DNA of 64,000 nucleotides from Geodermatophilus obscurus DSM 43160 (GCF_000025345.1 NC_013757.1:1426001-1490000); one strand, 5' to 3'. Shown: positions 41,013 to 49,414, numbered from the stretch's first letter. Notes: generated by a model from the letters alone, not told the origin. Program-made: numbers and translations.

Positions 41013-41242
41013 CTGACGTCTCCCGTCTCCTCGGTGAAGAACTCTTCGACGGTTCCGCCCAGGACGCGGGCGATCCGCAGCGCGAGGTAGACCGACGGGG
41101 CGTAGTCGCCCTGTTCGACGGCGATAATCGTCTGCCGGCTCACGCCAACCTGCTCGGCGAGCTCGGCTTGGGTGATGCGCCGTTCCTTACGGCGCTCTCG
41201 CACCGGGCTTGCCGCGGCGGTGATGGACTCGTGGGGAACCAC
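41009..41242 (-). CDS. XRE-family HTH regulator
   Basis: Encodes 77 residues from GTG 41242. The Cro/CI HTH is unmistakable: [19 protein letters not shown] then [20 protein letters not shown], and [14 protein letters not shown]. It is a YozG-like short single-domain protein. The predicted -10 lies directly before the GTG, so the mRNA may be leaderless. A 17-bp palindrome overlaps its -35 region, indicating autoregulation. It is co-translated with the membrane protein downstream. Confidence 0.9.
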   Translation of the reverse strand: MVPHESITAAASPVRERRKERRITQAELAEQVGVSRQTIIAVEQGDYAPSVYLALRIARVLGGTVEEFFTEETGDVR

Positions 41243-41248
41243 GGCCTC

Positions 41249-41278
41249 ATGTTAAGGATAATTGACATCCAGTGTCAA
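41249..41278 (-). promoter_or_regulatory. Promoter with overlapping palindromic operator
   Basis: On the minus strand a consensus -35 TTGACA (41273-41278) is followed after 17 bp by TTAACAT as -10 (41249-41255). The palindrome TTGACA-n5-TGTCAA (41262-41278) covers the -35. The transcription start is predicted at about the GTG codon at 41242. The XRE protein is the obvious candidate binder. Confidence 0.68.
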
Positions 41279-41421
41279 GGGCCCTTGACGCGCGGAAGGA
41301 GTGCTCGCCCCTGATCGTCGATGGACGTGAGGCGAGCCGCGGCATCGCGGCAGTATCGGGCGTGCGGCGACCGACTGGTCCCGGCAACGCTGTTTGCGTC
41401 ACGTTGCCATCACCGCAAGGA

Positions 41422-41496
41422 AAACGGCTACCGGCGCACCGGAGGACTGCCAGGTGACCAGCTGGCTGCCGTCCCGCAAGGGATCCCTCAACGGCC
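41422..41496 (+). repeat. 75-bp dispersed element, copy J
   Basis: 75 bp. Left end AAACGGCTACCGGCGCACC; the core GTCCCGCAAGGGATCCC starts at 41471. It shares several middle blocks with copy A. It lies between the XRE promoter region and the 3' end of the reductase. Confidence 0.85.
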
Positions 41497-41543
41497 ACGA
41501 GATCGTTGGGTGCCCGAGCCCGCGCCGATCCGAGGTCGGGCAT

Positions 41544-42107
41544 TCACCGCCTGGCCTCGTACCTGGTCAGGAGCACGCCGTCGGGAAACGTCCGGGTCTC
41601 CACCAGGCTCAGGTTCACCCAGTTGTCCAGGGTTGTGAAGAACGGCGTGCCGCCGCCCACCAGGACCGGGTGGGTGACGATCGCGTACTCGTCGATCAGC
41701 CCGGCCCGCATGGCCGCCGCGGCGAGGGTGGCGCCGCCGACGTCCATGGGACCGCCATCCTCAGTCTTGAGCCGGGTGATCTCGGTGACCGCGTCGCCGG
41801 TGACCAGGCGGGCGTTCCAGTCGACCGCGCTGGTCGTCGAGGAGAACACCACCTTCGGCATGTCCCGCCAGCGGCGGGCGAACTGGATCTGCGCCGGTGT
41901 GGCGCCAGGCTGCTGGTCGGCGGTCGGCCAGTGGGAGCTCATCGTCTCCCACAGTCTGCGCCCGTACAGCGCCAGGCCCGTCGCCCCCACCCGGTCGGAC
42001 CACCACTGAAACAGCTCGTCGCTCGGCACGCTCCAGCCGAGGTCGTCGCCGGGCGCGGCGATGTAGCCGTCCACGCTCAGGTTCATGCGAAAGGTCAGTG
42101 TCCGCAT
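41544..42107 (-). CDS. Dihydrofolate-reductase-family (RibD-C) protein
   Basis: Encodes 187 residues from ATG 42107. The RibD-C fold is indicated by LTFRMNLSVDGYIAAPGDDL, LALYGRRLWETMSSHW, KVVFSSTTSAVDWNARLV, DVGGATLAAAAMRAGLIDEY and VTHPVLVGGGTPFF. It is probably an NADPH-binding reductase of unknown substrate, not folA. It is a complete relative of the truncated copy at 16455-16727. It lies between elements J and K. Confidence 0.88.
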   Translation of the reverse strand: MRTLTFRMNLSVDGYIAAPGDDLGWSVPSDELFQWWSDRVGATGLALYGRRLWETMSSHWPTADQQPGATPAQIQFARRWRDMPKVVFSSTTSAVDWNARLVTGDAVTEITRLKTEDGGPMDVGGATLAAAAMRAGLIDEYAIVTHPVLVGGGTPFFTTLDNWVNLSLVETRTFPDGVLLTRYEARR

Positions 42108-42229
42108 GGCGGAGCCTCCCGTGAGTCGGTATTCGGCTGATCAGACGAACACGGCGCGGAAAATTGATCGGTCAGACCACACCGAGGGCCGGTTGACCAC
42201 CGCGCCAAGCGGATGCTGCGTACGGAGGG

Positions 42230-42303
42230 GAACCCGCTACGGCACCTTCCCGGCGGCTCGATCCTCGCGGCGCCGGGGTCCCGCAGGGGATCCGGCTGCG
42301 GGA
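42230..42303 (+). repeat. 75-bp dispersed element, copy K
   Basis: 74 bp. Left end GAACCCGCTACGGCACC; the core GTCCCGCAGGGGATCCGG starts at 42278 and ends CTGCGGGA. It ends 16 bp before the stop codon of the minus-strand hydrolase. Confidence 0.9.
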
Positions 42304-42319
42304 AGCGGTGTGGCCTCAC

Positions 42320-43150
42320 TCAGGCCCGGCGCTGTTGCTGCTCGACGAGCCAACCATGCAGGACGGTGGCAAGACTCTCGGGAGCGTCCATCTGGATCAG
42401 ATGCCCCGCACCCGGGACGAGCTGCAGGCGGGCCCCGGGTATCGCCTCGGCCAGGGAATGAGCCCTGTCGACCGGAATCCAGGTGTCCTCGACGCCCCAG
42501 GTGACCAGGACCGGGAGCGCCAGTGAGCCGTACAGCGGCTGGACCTCGTCGGTGTAGGTCTGGTCAGCCTGAGCGATCTGTCGATAGAACGCTGCCTGGC
42601 CCAGCGATCCGAGCCACGGCTCAACCAGCATGCGCGTTTGGCGCTCGTCGAGGCCGCGGTGGCTGGCTCCCTCGATGTACGCGCGCACCACGCCCTCGTG
42701 CACGGCAGCCGGCAAGGCGGCGAAGACCTCAGCGTTGTCGCGTACCAGACGGAAGAACTCCGAGCCCCACGGCGCAAGCGCCACGACGTCGACCAGGGCC
42801 AGGGAGCTGTAGAGCGCGCCGTGGAGCAGGTGTGCGCGCAGTGCAACGGCCCCGCCGTAGTCGTGGGCGATGAGATGTGGCCGGTCCAGTCCCCAGTAGC
42901 CGATGAGATCGGAGAGCAGCTCGCCTTGCACGTCGAGGGAGACGCGGTGCTCGGCCTCCATCGAGGACTGTCCGTAGCCGGGCATGTCCCACAGGTGGAC
43001 CCGGAACCGGGAGCTCAGCGCATCGGCGAACGGGTGCCAGAGCGCCGAGGACCATGGGGTGCCGTGGCAGAACACCACGGGTAGACCATCGCCCCAGGCA
43101 TCCCATCGCACTCGACGTCCTCGCCAGGCGAAGGTGTGCTCAAGTCGCAC
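42320..43150 (-). CDS. Alpha/beta hydrolase (Asp-nucleophile type)
   Basis: Encodes 276 residues. VVFCHGTPWSSALW is the oxyanion motif, LIAHDYGGAVALR the nucleophile elbow with Asp, and VPGAGHLIQMDAP the catalytic His. The acid is probably in WGVEDTWIPVDRA. Asp as nucleophile places it with haloalkane dehalogenases and epoxide hydrolases. The cap domain is between residues about 125 and 205. Cytosolic; the substrate cannot be told. It lies between elements K and L. Confidence 0.88.
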   Translation of the reverse strand: MRLEHTFAWRGRRVRWDAWGDGLPVVFCHGTPWSSALWHPFADALSSRFRVHLWDMPGYGQSSMEAEHRVSLDVQGELLSDLIGYWGLDRPHLIAHDYGGAVALRAHLLHGALYSSLALVDVVALAPWGSEFFRLVRDNAEVFAALPAAVHEGVVRAYIEGASHRGLDERQTRMLVEPWLGSLGQAAFYRQIAQADQTYTDEVQPLYGSLALPVLVTWGVEDTWIPVDRAHSLAEAIPGARLQLVPGAGHLIQMDAPESLATVLHGWLVEQQQRRA

Positions 43151-43235
43151 CCGACGATCCTCGCAGGGCTCGAGTCCGGTCGTATCGCCCTCGATCCGGT
43201 ACAGCCCGCCGGGTTGGTGTCGGGACTCCGTCGGC

Positions 43236-43309
43236 GAACCGGCTACGGCTGCCTCCGGCCAACTGGACGGACCGGCAGGGAGCGTCCCATAGAGGATCCC
43301 CTAACGGAC
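43236..43309 (+). repeat. 75-bp dispersed element, copy L
   Basis: 74 bp. Left end GAACCGGCTACGGCTGCC; the core GTCCCATAGAGGATCCCC starts at 43284 and ends AACGGAC. It is the last copy seen; none was found to the right of 43.3 kb. Confidence 0.87.
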
Positions 43310-43508
43310 GTGCGGTCGAATCGGAGGCATTGTTCGTCAGGCACCGGGACGGCGCCGAGCGGCGTCGTCTACGTTGCAGTGTCTCCGGTCAACGTCTTCG
43401 CCAGCCGACGACGGGGCACCTCCTTCACCGTCCGCTACGCCGACTGAGCTGAACCGCCCCCGCGTCCGAAGTCATCCGCCCGCTGCCCCAGGCGAGCCGC
43501 GTGAAGGG
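43310..43508. other. Possible gene-end remnant
   Basis: On the plus strand a frame ends at 43447 with SGVVYVAVSPVNVFASRRRG and TSFTVRYAD. It has the look of the C-terminus of a small beta-barrel flavin-binding protein, but it is too short to assign and its 5' part is absent beyond element L. Nothing else is supported in this interval. Confidence 0.3.
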
Positions 43509-43742
43509 ATGACCTGGCCCGTCCACCCGCTGCACACGGAACTGGTCGGAGCCGAGGGTTGGCGCGCATGCGTGTCGTACAAGCTGCGATCCGCAGACTG
43601 GTACATCGACCAGTGGCCGCACCACGACGACAGATGGAGGCGGGGGCAGGCCGCCCCCTTCCTTCGCGGCCCGGTGTCGCCGCCGGCGGCTGGCTGGCGG
43701 TCTCCCCAGAGGGCCGCCATGGGCGACCCGCTTCCGGGCTGA
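43509..43742 (+). CDS. Hypothetical short protein
   Basis: 77 codons from ATG 43509 (MTWPVHPLHTELVGAEGWRA). The middle is rich in Trp, Tyr, His and Asp (VSYKLRSADWYIDQWPHHDD), unlike random GC-rich frames, but the C-terminus becomes low-complexity. The ribosome-binding site (CGTGAAGGG) is acceptable. No family recognised. It may be the first part of a damaged gene. Confidence 0.3.
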   Translation: MTWPVHPLHTELVGAEGWRACVSYKLRSADWYIDQWPHHDDRWRRGQAAPFLRGPVSPPAAGWRSPQRAAMGDPLPG

Positions 43743-43929
43743 TCCACCCGACCCGCAGCCCTGTCCCGCGAGGCGAGGGCTCACCGAGCACTCGGCCGAC
43801 AGGTCGACGGCGCGGGAGGCGCGTCCGCAGGACCCGCCCGGTCACTGTTTCCCGCAGAGGGGCGTCAACCGGGACGGGTGTGGAGCAGTCCTCGTCGGCG
43901 CAGACCCACGGGCCCGGCCCGTCCAGAGG

Positions 43930-43955
43930 CTCACCGTGAGCCTGCGAACGGTGAG
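43930..43955. terminator. Terminator hairpin after bphP
   Basis: Arms CTCACCGT (43930-43937) and ACGGTGAG (43948-43955) pair perfectly. It lies just downstream (minus strand) of the phytochrome stop at 43969 and is a likely end of the bphO-bphP transcript. Confidence 0.6.
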
Positions 43956-43968
43956 GAGGACGGGGTCC

Positions 43969-46281
43969 TCAGCCGCGCAGCCGGACGGCGACCAGCGCCA
44001 CGTCGTCCTCCGCGCCGTCGCGGAGCATCCGGCCGATCAGCTCGTCGGCGGCCGCCTCGAGCGGGCGGTCCCGGACGGCGACCAGCTCGCCGGCCAGCCG
44101 CTCCACGCCGATGTCGAAGACCTGGTCGCGCCGCTCGACGAGGCCGTCGGTGTAGAGCAGCAGCGTCGAGCCCGGCTCGAGCAGCGCCTCGGACTCGGTG
44201 CGCCGCGCGGCCGGGTCCACGCCCAGCAGCAGTTCGGCGCGGGGCGTGGTCAGGGTCAGCACGTCGTCCCCCGGTTCGACGAGCAGCGGCGGCAGGTGCC
44301 CGGCGCTGGACCAGCGCAGCCGGGCGCCGCCGGTCTCCGGGTCCGGCGTCAGCCGGCCGACCAGGACCGTGGCCATGGCGTGCGGCCCGAGGCCGGCGAC
44401 GGCGAAGTCCAGCCGGCGCAGGACGGTGGCCGGGCCGTCCGCGCTGTCGTAGGCGATGCCGCGCAGCAGCCCGCGCAGCTGGGCCATGTCGGCGGCGGCC
44501 GCGGTGTCGTGGCCGACGACGTCGCCGATGACGACGAAGGTCGACCCGTCGGGCTGCTCGAAGACGTCGTACCAGTCGCCGCCGACCTGGGCCTCGCGGG
44601 CGGCGGGCACGTACCGCACCGCGACCTGCAGGCGCGGGGACTCCGGCGGCGCGGTGAGCATCGAGCGCTGCAGCGTCTCCGCGGCGCGGACGATGCTGCG
44701 GCTGCGCGCGTACAGCGCCTCCAGCAGGTGGGTGCGCAGCTCGCCGACCTCGGCCAGCTCCTGCGCGGTCCACGGTTCGGAGCGGTCGCGGACCGTCTCC
44801 TGCCACCGCTCGAAGCTCTTGCGCGGGCTCAGCCGCACCGAGTCGCCCTCGCGCTCGGCGATCGCCTTGTTGTGCGGGTCGCCGCCCCAGTCGACCGTGC
44901 GCCGGGCCTCGGCACGGTGCCACAGCACGTACTGGCCGTCGGGCAGCGGCAGCACGAGCACCCCGCAGGCCACCTCGCACGACACCTGCAGTTCCGCGGC
45001 GTGCCGGGGCAGTGAGTCGGTGGCGACGACGTCCTCGTGGCGGGCGGCGGCCCAGGCCGCGATCGCCCCGGCGGTGGCCTCGGGCAGCGGCGTGCCGCGG
45101 CTGCCGCGGTGGCCCTGCAGGTGCACCGCGACGCCGTCGGCCGGCAGCAGGTCGAGCAGGTCGGGCGAGCCGAGCAGCGTGTCGGCGAGCGGGCGGTCCT
45201 CGTCGAGGGTCGCGGTGGTCAGCCAGGCCAGCGTCGAGCGCACCTGCAGCGCGCGGTGCACCTCGCCCTCCTCGGCGCGGTCGACCAGGCGCAGCGAGAG
45301 CGTGGAGCCGAGGAACTCCGCGGCCGCCCGGGTCGCGTAGGGCGGGGCGTGCGGACCGGAGTAGTGGTGGCAGGCGATGAGGCCCCACAGCCTGTCGTCG
45401 CGCAGCAGGGAGACCGACATGGAGGCGCGCACGCCCATGTTCTGCAGGTACTCGACGTGGATAGGCGAGACGCTGCGCAGCGTGGAGAAGGTCATGTCCA
45501 GCGGCTGCCCGGTGGAGGGCACCAGCGCCGGGCGCAGCGGCACCGGCCGGTAGTCGACGTCGGAGATCAGCCGGATCCAGTTCTTCTCGTACAGCGCCCG
45601 CGCCTGGGCCGGGATGTCGGAGGCCGGGTAGTGCAGGCCGAGGAAGGAGTTGAGCTCCTCGGCCTTCGCCTCGGCCACGACCTCGCCGTTGTAGTCGGCG
45701 TCGTAGCGGTAGACCATCACGCGGTCGAAGCCGGTCAGCTCGCGCACCGCCTGCGCGGTGATGTCGTAGAGCTCCTGCAGCGAGGTCGCGCGGTTCAGCT
45801 CGCCGACCGTGCCGCGCACCGCCTGGTAGGTGTTCGGGAACGAGAACGGGCGGGGGCCGCGCGCCGGCTCGAGCTCGACGACCAGAAGCGCCGTCGGCGG
45901 GCTGACGCCGTCGTCCGGGCCGACGACGGCGCGGTGCAGCAGCGCGTCGACCGGCACCGGACTCCCCTCGACGTCGAGGGTGACCTCCACCGGGTTGCGC
46001 TCGCGCAGGTCGCCGAAGGCGCTGGCCGACCGGGCCACCGCCCCGGCCGCGGCCACCCCGAGGACCTCGGGCAGCCGCCGGCCGAGGGCGTCGGAGGGGT
46101 CGACGCCGACCAGGTCGGCGAGGTTCTCCGACACCTGCACGACGACGAGGTCGGGCTCGCTCACCGCCAGCAGCACCCCGCGCGGCTGGATGCTGCCGGG
46201 CACGTGGATCGGCTCGCGCTCGCAGTTGGACAGGTCGACCGGCGTCCCCGCCGGCAGCAGGTCGGTCTCGGAGCCGGTCAT
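43969..46281 (-). CDS. bphP: Bacteriophytochrome with C-terminal SpoIIE/PP2C phosphatase
   Basis: Encodes 770 residues from ATG 46281. Domain order is PAS (residues about 15-130), GAF (150-320), PHY (330-510), then a PPM/SpoIIE phosphatase (540-770). The biliverdin-attachment Cys is residue 20 in DLSNCEREPIHVPGSIQPRG. The chromophore motif HYPASDIPA is at 218-225, and the PHY tongue motif is PRKSF. The phosphatase has VGGDWYDVF and IGDVVGHDTAAAADMAQ with metal-binding Asp residues. It predicts a red/far-red sensor controlling a Ser/Thr phosphatase of a sigma-factor partner-switching system rather than a His kinase. Co-translated with the heme oxygenase gene (4-bp overlap). Confidence 0.95.
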   Translation of the reverse strand: MTGSETDLLPAGTPVDLSNCEREPIHVPGSIQPRGVLLAVSEPDLVVVQVSENLADLVGVDPSDALGRRLPEVLGVAAAGAVARSASAFGDLRERNPVEVTLDVEGSPVPVDALLHRAVVGPDDGVSPPTALLVVELEPARGPRPFSFPNTYQAVRGTVGELNRATSLQELYDITAQAVRELTGFDRVMVYRYDADYNGEVVAEAKAEELNSFLGLHYPASDIPAQARALYEKNWIRLISDVDYRPVPLRPALVPSTGQPLDMTFSTLRSVSPIHVEYLQNMGVRASMSVSLLRDDRLWGLIACHHYSGPHAPPYATRAAAEFLGSTLSLRLVDRAEEGEVHRALQVRSTLAWLTTATLDEDRPLADTLLGSPDLLDLLPADGVAVHLQGHRGSRGTPLPEATAGAIAAWAAARHEDVVATDSLPRHAAELQVSCEVACGVLVLPLPDGQYVLWHRAEARRTVDWGGDPHNKAIAEREGDSVRLSPRKSFERWQETVRDRSEPWTAQELAEVGELRTHLLEALYARSRSIVRAAETLQRSMLTAPPESPRLQVAVRYVPAAREAQVGGDWYDVFEQPDGSTFVVIGDVVGHDTAAAADMAQLRGLLRGIAYDSADGPATVLRRLDFAVAGLGPHAMATVLVGRLTPDPETGGARLRWSSAGHLPPLLVEPGDDVLTLTTPRAELLLGVDPAARRTESEALLEPGSTLLLYTDGLVERRDQVFDIGVERLAGELVAVRDRPLEAAADELIGRMLRDGAEDDVALVAVRLRG

Positions 46282-46904
46282 GCGGGCGCCCCGACCGGCG
46301 TGCACCAGGCGGCCAGCGCGGTGAAGGTGGCCCGCGCGGCCGCGACCACCCGGCCGGCGTCGCCGCCCGTGGCGACCTGCTCCCGGGTCACCCGGCGGTA
46401 GGCGTGCCACATGGCACCGGTCTCGGCGCCGTAGGGGGAGAAGGCGCCCAGTCGGACGCCGGGTCCGAGGGTGGGCAGGGTGGCGAGGTGGCGGGCGATG
46501 AACGTGCCGCCGAGCGTGGAGCCCTCCAGGACGTAGAGCCGGCCCAGGGCCTGGTCGGTGTCCTCGACGGCGGGCAGCTCGGGTCGCCCCCCGGCGTCCG
46601 GCTCGGCGCCCAGGGCGCGCAGGTCCTCGGCGAACAGGTGGGCGCGGCGCCGCCGCGACCAGGCGACGGTCTCGGCATCGCCCGGGTGGCGGCCGGCCCA
46701 GGCGTCCAGGCCGGCCTCGGCGGCGGTCCAGAAGGCGTGCAGCCGGGTGAGGACGGCGACCAGCCGGTCGCGGCCCAGCCGCGGGTCCATGAGCCCGAGG
46801 GTGGACTCCACCTGCTCGTGCTCGACGGCCGTGGCCGTGCGCAGTTCGGCGAGGACGTCGGCGCCCGCCGCGTGTCGAGGCGACGCCTCGGATCCAGCAC
46901 CCAT
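46278..46904 (-). CDS. bphO: Biliverdin-forming heme oxygenase
   Basis: Encodes 208 residues from ATG 46904. It resembles bacterial heme oxygenases of the BphO type: VLAELRTATAVEHEQVESTL with the proximal His in EHEQVE, LTRLHAFWTAAEAGLDAW, and the distal helix GRLYVLEGSTLGGTFIARHL. It opens heme to biliverdin IX-alpha, CO and iron, supplying the chromophore of the adjacent phytochrome. The stop overlaps bphP's start (ATGA), a classical bphO-bphP pair. Cytosolic. Confidence 0.93.
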   Translation of the reverse strand: MGAGSEASPRHAAGADVLAELRTATAVEHEQVESTLGLMDPRLGRDRLVAVLTRLHAFWTAAEAGLDAWAGRHPGDAETVAWSRRRRAHLFAEDLRALGAEPDAGGRPELPAVEDTDQALGRLYVLEGSTLGGTFIARHLATLPTLGPGVRLGAFSPYGAETGAMWHAYRRVTREQVATGGDAGRVVAAARATFTALAAWCTPVGAPA

Positions 46905-46993
46905 ACCGGTTCCGAGACTAGGCGACTCCCGCCGCGGTGGCGCGAGCTGAACGGGGGGTGTGAGGCCGGTCACGGCGCGGTCGACGGGGGCGC

Positions 46994-47608
46994 TCAGCGG
47001 CGACCCGGCCGGTCCTCGGACGACGCGGCCCTGGTCCTGGCCGGACGGTCGAGCAGCAGGTCGGCGGCGCGGGCGAGGACCTCCGCCCGGGTGCGGTCGC
47101 CGTGGTCGGCGGCGAGGAAGTGCTCGCCGATCGCCACGCAGAAGGCGAGCAGGCTGCGGGCCTCGACCTCGTCGGGGTCGGGGCAGAAGGTGCCGATCAT
47201 CTCGCGGAGCAGCGCCATGCGCCGGTTGTCCACCCGTCGCAGGCGCAGGGCGACGGCCTCGTCCCGCCGGGCCCAGTCCCGGACCGCCAGGTCGATCGGC
47301 AGCAGGCGGTCGTCGGAGAAGGTGAGCACGCCCGCGCGCTCGATCTTGGTCCGCGGATCGCCGCCCTCGCGCTCGACCCGGTCGAGCACGTCGTCGGTGC
47401 TCTCCCGCTCCCAGGTGTCCAGCATCGCCTCCAGCAGCGCGTCCCGGTCGGCGAACGACCCGTAGAAGCCGCCCTTGGTGACGCCCAGTTCCTTCGCCAG
47501 CGCCTCGACGCGGACGGCGTCCGGACCGCCGGCGGCCAGTGCCTGCAGCCCCTGCTCGATCCACCTCTCCCGCGGCGTGCGGGTCACGCCCACGACGGAC
47601 CCCCTCAT
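46994..47608 (-). CDS. TetR/AcrR family regulator
   Basis: Encodes 204 residues from ATG 47608; GTG 47590 is an alternative. The HTH is RWIEQGLQALAAGGPDAVRV then AKELGVTKGGFYGSFADRDA, with the KGGFYGSF recognition helix of a distinct TetR subgroup. The C-terminal domain is helical (IDLAVRDWARRDEAVALRLR). It is divergent from 47681-48151 across 72 bp containing repeated GGAAGCG motifs, so it probably controls both. Ligand unknown. Confidence 0.9.
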   Translation of the reverse strand: MRGSVVGVTRTPRERWIEQGLQALAAGGPDAVRVEALAKELGVTKGGFYGSFADRDALLEAMLDTWERESTDDVLDRVEREGGDPRTKIERAGVLTFSDDRLLPIDLAVRDWARRDEAVALRLRRVDNRRMALLREMIGTFCPDPDEVEARSLLAFCVAIGEHFLAADHGDRTRAEVLARAADLLLDRPARTRAASSEDRPGRR

Positions 47609-47622
47609 CTCCTGTACGCCAC

Positions 47623-47665
47623 CGTATGGAAGCGCTAGCGTGCTCGTGTACGGAAGCGTATACGA
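47623..47665. promoter_or_regulatory. Candidate TetR operator between divergent genes
   Basis: Two related boxes, CGTATGGAAGCG (47623-47634) and GTACGGAAGCG followed by TATACG (47648-47664), lie 25 bp apart. The second contains the partial palindrome CGTATACG. Spacing on one DNA face and the position between a TetR gene and its neighbour make it a plausible operator. Confidence 0.55.
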
Positions 47666-47680
47666 GGGGGAGACAAGGCG

Positions 47681-48151
47681 ATGGGTCTCAGCAGTGCCGT
47701 GGAACTGGGCCAGATCCCCGGGTCGGTCCGCGCGATCAGTTCCCTGCCCGAGATCGACTACGCCGACCGGTACACCCTCCCCACCGACGCGGAGGCGACA
47801 CCGGAGCAGTGGGCCCGGGCGGTGTTCGGCGACGTGCCCGACGTCGCGGAGCGGTTCATCTGGCGCGGTCTCCTCGGTCTGCGGCTCACCCGAGGGCCCT
47901 CGCCGGCCACCGTCGCGGGATGGCGGATCGGCGGACGTGGCGAGGACTGGATCCGGCTGGAGACCGCCTCCAGGTCCCTGGGCGCCAACCTCATCGTGCA
48001 GACGGTGGAGGGCCGGGTGTCGCTGACGACCTGTCTGGACCAGGGCCGGCGCCGGGACGAGCTAGTGTGGCGCCGGTTGTCCGCCGTGCACCGCCGGCTG
48101 GTGCCCCGGGTGCTCCGCGATGCCGAGAGGAGGATCCGGGAGGGCCGGTGA
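47681..48151 (+). CDS. DUF2867-like protein under TetR control
   Basis: Encodes 156 residues from ATG 47681, preceded by GGGGGAGA. It has an alternating strand pattern (PEIDYADRYTLPTDAEATPE, FIWRGLLGLRLTRGPSPATV, GWRIGGRGEDWIRLETAS, LIVQTVEGRVSLTTCL) resembling DUF2867/SRPBCC-like small proteins. No catalytic motif or membrane segment. It is the only gene divergent from the TetR gene, and was probably its target. Function unknown. Confidence 0.7.
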   Translation: MGLSSAVELGQIPGSVRAISSLPEIDYADRYTLPTDAEATPEQWARAVFGDVPDVAERFIWRGLLGLRLTRGPSPATVAGWRIGGRGEDWIRLETASRSLGANLIVQTVEGRVSLTTCLDQGRRRDELVWRRLSAVHRRLVPRVLRDAERRIREGR

Positions 48152-48164
48152 GGACCCGCTGGGG

Positions 48165-49289
48165 TCACGGGAGCCGGGCACGGCGCAGCGAGGCGTGCAG
48201 CAGCAGTCGCGCGTCGCCGTCGGCCACGTCCAGGCCGGTCAGCTCCGCGATCCGCGCGAGCCGGTAGTACAGCGTCTGGCGGTGCACGTGCAGGGCCGCG
48301 GACGCCCGCGCCGCGCTGCACCCGGCGTCCAGCCAGGTCTCGGCGGTCGCGGTGAGGACCGGGTCGGCCAGCAGGGGCCGGACGACCGGGTCGGGGCCGG
48401 GCAGCGCGGCGGCCAGCCGCCAGCCGCCGAGCTCGTCCCAGTGCGCCACGGGCGAGAAGCGCGGGACGGCGGCCGCGACCCGCGCCGCGGTGCGCGCCTG
48501 GTCCCACCGCCCGGCCGGCTCCTCGGCGCCGGTGCCGACCGCCGACAGGCCCGCGGTGCTGCCGGGCGGCAGGCCGGCCAGCGCGGCGGCGGTCACCGCG
48601 GCGGCCGGCCGCAGGTCGGCCCGTCCGGGCAGCGGGACGGCGACCGCTACCAGCTGCTCCCCGGGCAGCACGGCGCTGACCGCACCCGCGGCCGGCGCCC
48701 GCCACGGCGAGGGCAGCCCCGCCCCGGCCGGGCGCAGCGCCACGAGCACCACCGGGGTCCGCTCACCCCAGGCCGCGGCGAGCGTCCGGACCGCCTGGGC
48801 CCGCGCGGCGGGGGAGCCGGTGAGCGCGGTGGCCAGCGGGCGGGCCAGGTCACCGGCGCTCTCCTCCCGCTCGGCCAGCAGCCGCCCGGCCTCGGCGGCC
48901 AGCTTCACCGCGCCGGCCAGCGCGGGGTCGTCGGCAGCCGCGGGGTCGGTGCGCCCACCGTCGAGCAGCCACAGGTAGCCGTGGGTGCGCCCGGAGTGCC
49001 GGACCGGCAGCACCAGGCGGGTGAGGATCCCGGCGTCCGGGTCGCCCGGGGTGCGCAGCGGCCCCTCGGCGACCGCGATGCCGAAGTCCTCGAACCAGAG
49101 CCGGGTGGCCGGCGTCGAGCCCCGGCCGAGGATCGAGCGGGTGCGCACGGCGTCCATCACCGGGGTGTCGGCGCCGTCGACCGGGTGGGCGCAGAAGGCC
49201 AGCAGGGTGAAGTCGGCGTCCTCCAGGGTCGCGGGGGCGCCGAGCAGGCCCGCCACCCGGTCCACCAGCTCCTGCAGCTCGTCGCGCAC
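48165..49289 (-). CDS. PucR-family regulator of proline utilisation
   Basis: Encodes 374 residues. An N-terminal effector region (MRDELQELVDRVAGLLGAPA) is followed by a GGDEF-like/PucR middle, and a C-terminal PucR HTH: ETWLDAGCSAARASAALHVH then RQTLYYRLARIAELTGLDV. It is divergent from the proline dehydrogenase gene. This arrangement is found for proline-responsive PucR/PruR activators, which switch on prodh-p5cdh when proline is present; regulation of those genes is inferred from position. Confidence 0.88.
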   Translation of the reverse strand: MRDELQELVDRVAGLLGAPATLEDADFTLLAFCAHPVDGADTPVMDAVRTRSILGRGSTPATRLWFEDFGIAVAEGPLRTPGDPDAGILTRLVLPVRHSGRTHGYLWLLDGGRTDPAAADDPALAGAVKLAAEAGRLLAEREESAGDLARPLATALTGSPAARAQAVRTLAAAWGERTPVVLVALRPAGAGLPSPWRAPAAGAVSAVLPGEQLVAVAVPLPGRADLRPAAAVTAAALAGLPPGSTAGLSAVGTGAEEPAGRWDQARTAARVAAAVPRFSPVAHWDELGGWRLAAALPGPDPVVRPLLADPVLTATAETWLDAGCSAARASAALHVHRQTLYYRLARIAELTGLDVADGDARLLLHASLRRARLP

Positions 49290-49414
49290 GCCGCCGTCCT
49301 CCTGTACAGGTGTATGACACGCCGACGGCGGACACCGTACGTCTGTCGCTGGCCCCGGGGGCTCGGGCTGCCTAGCGTCGGAGGAGTCAGGTCCCCCGGT
49401 GGCGGAGGTGGCGC

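Noticed and set aside
21071-43309. Canonical integron cassette array with attC sites
   Set aside because: The elements do not carry RYYYAAC/GTTRRRY ends, do not fold into one full-length hairpin, genes point both ways, and no IntI-type tyrosine recombinase is in the window.
21071-43309. CRISPR array
   Set aside because: Repeats are about 75 bp, separated by 0.6-4 kb of genes, and no cas genes are visible.
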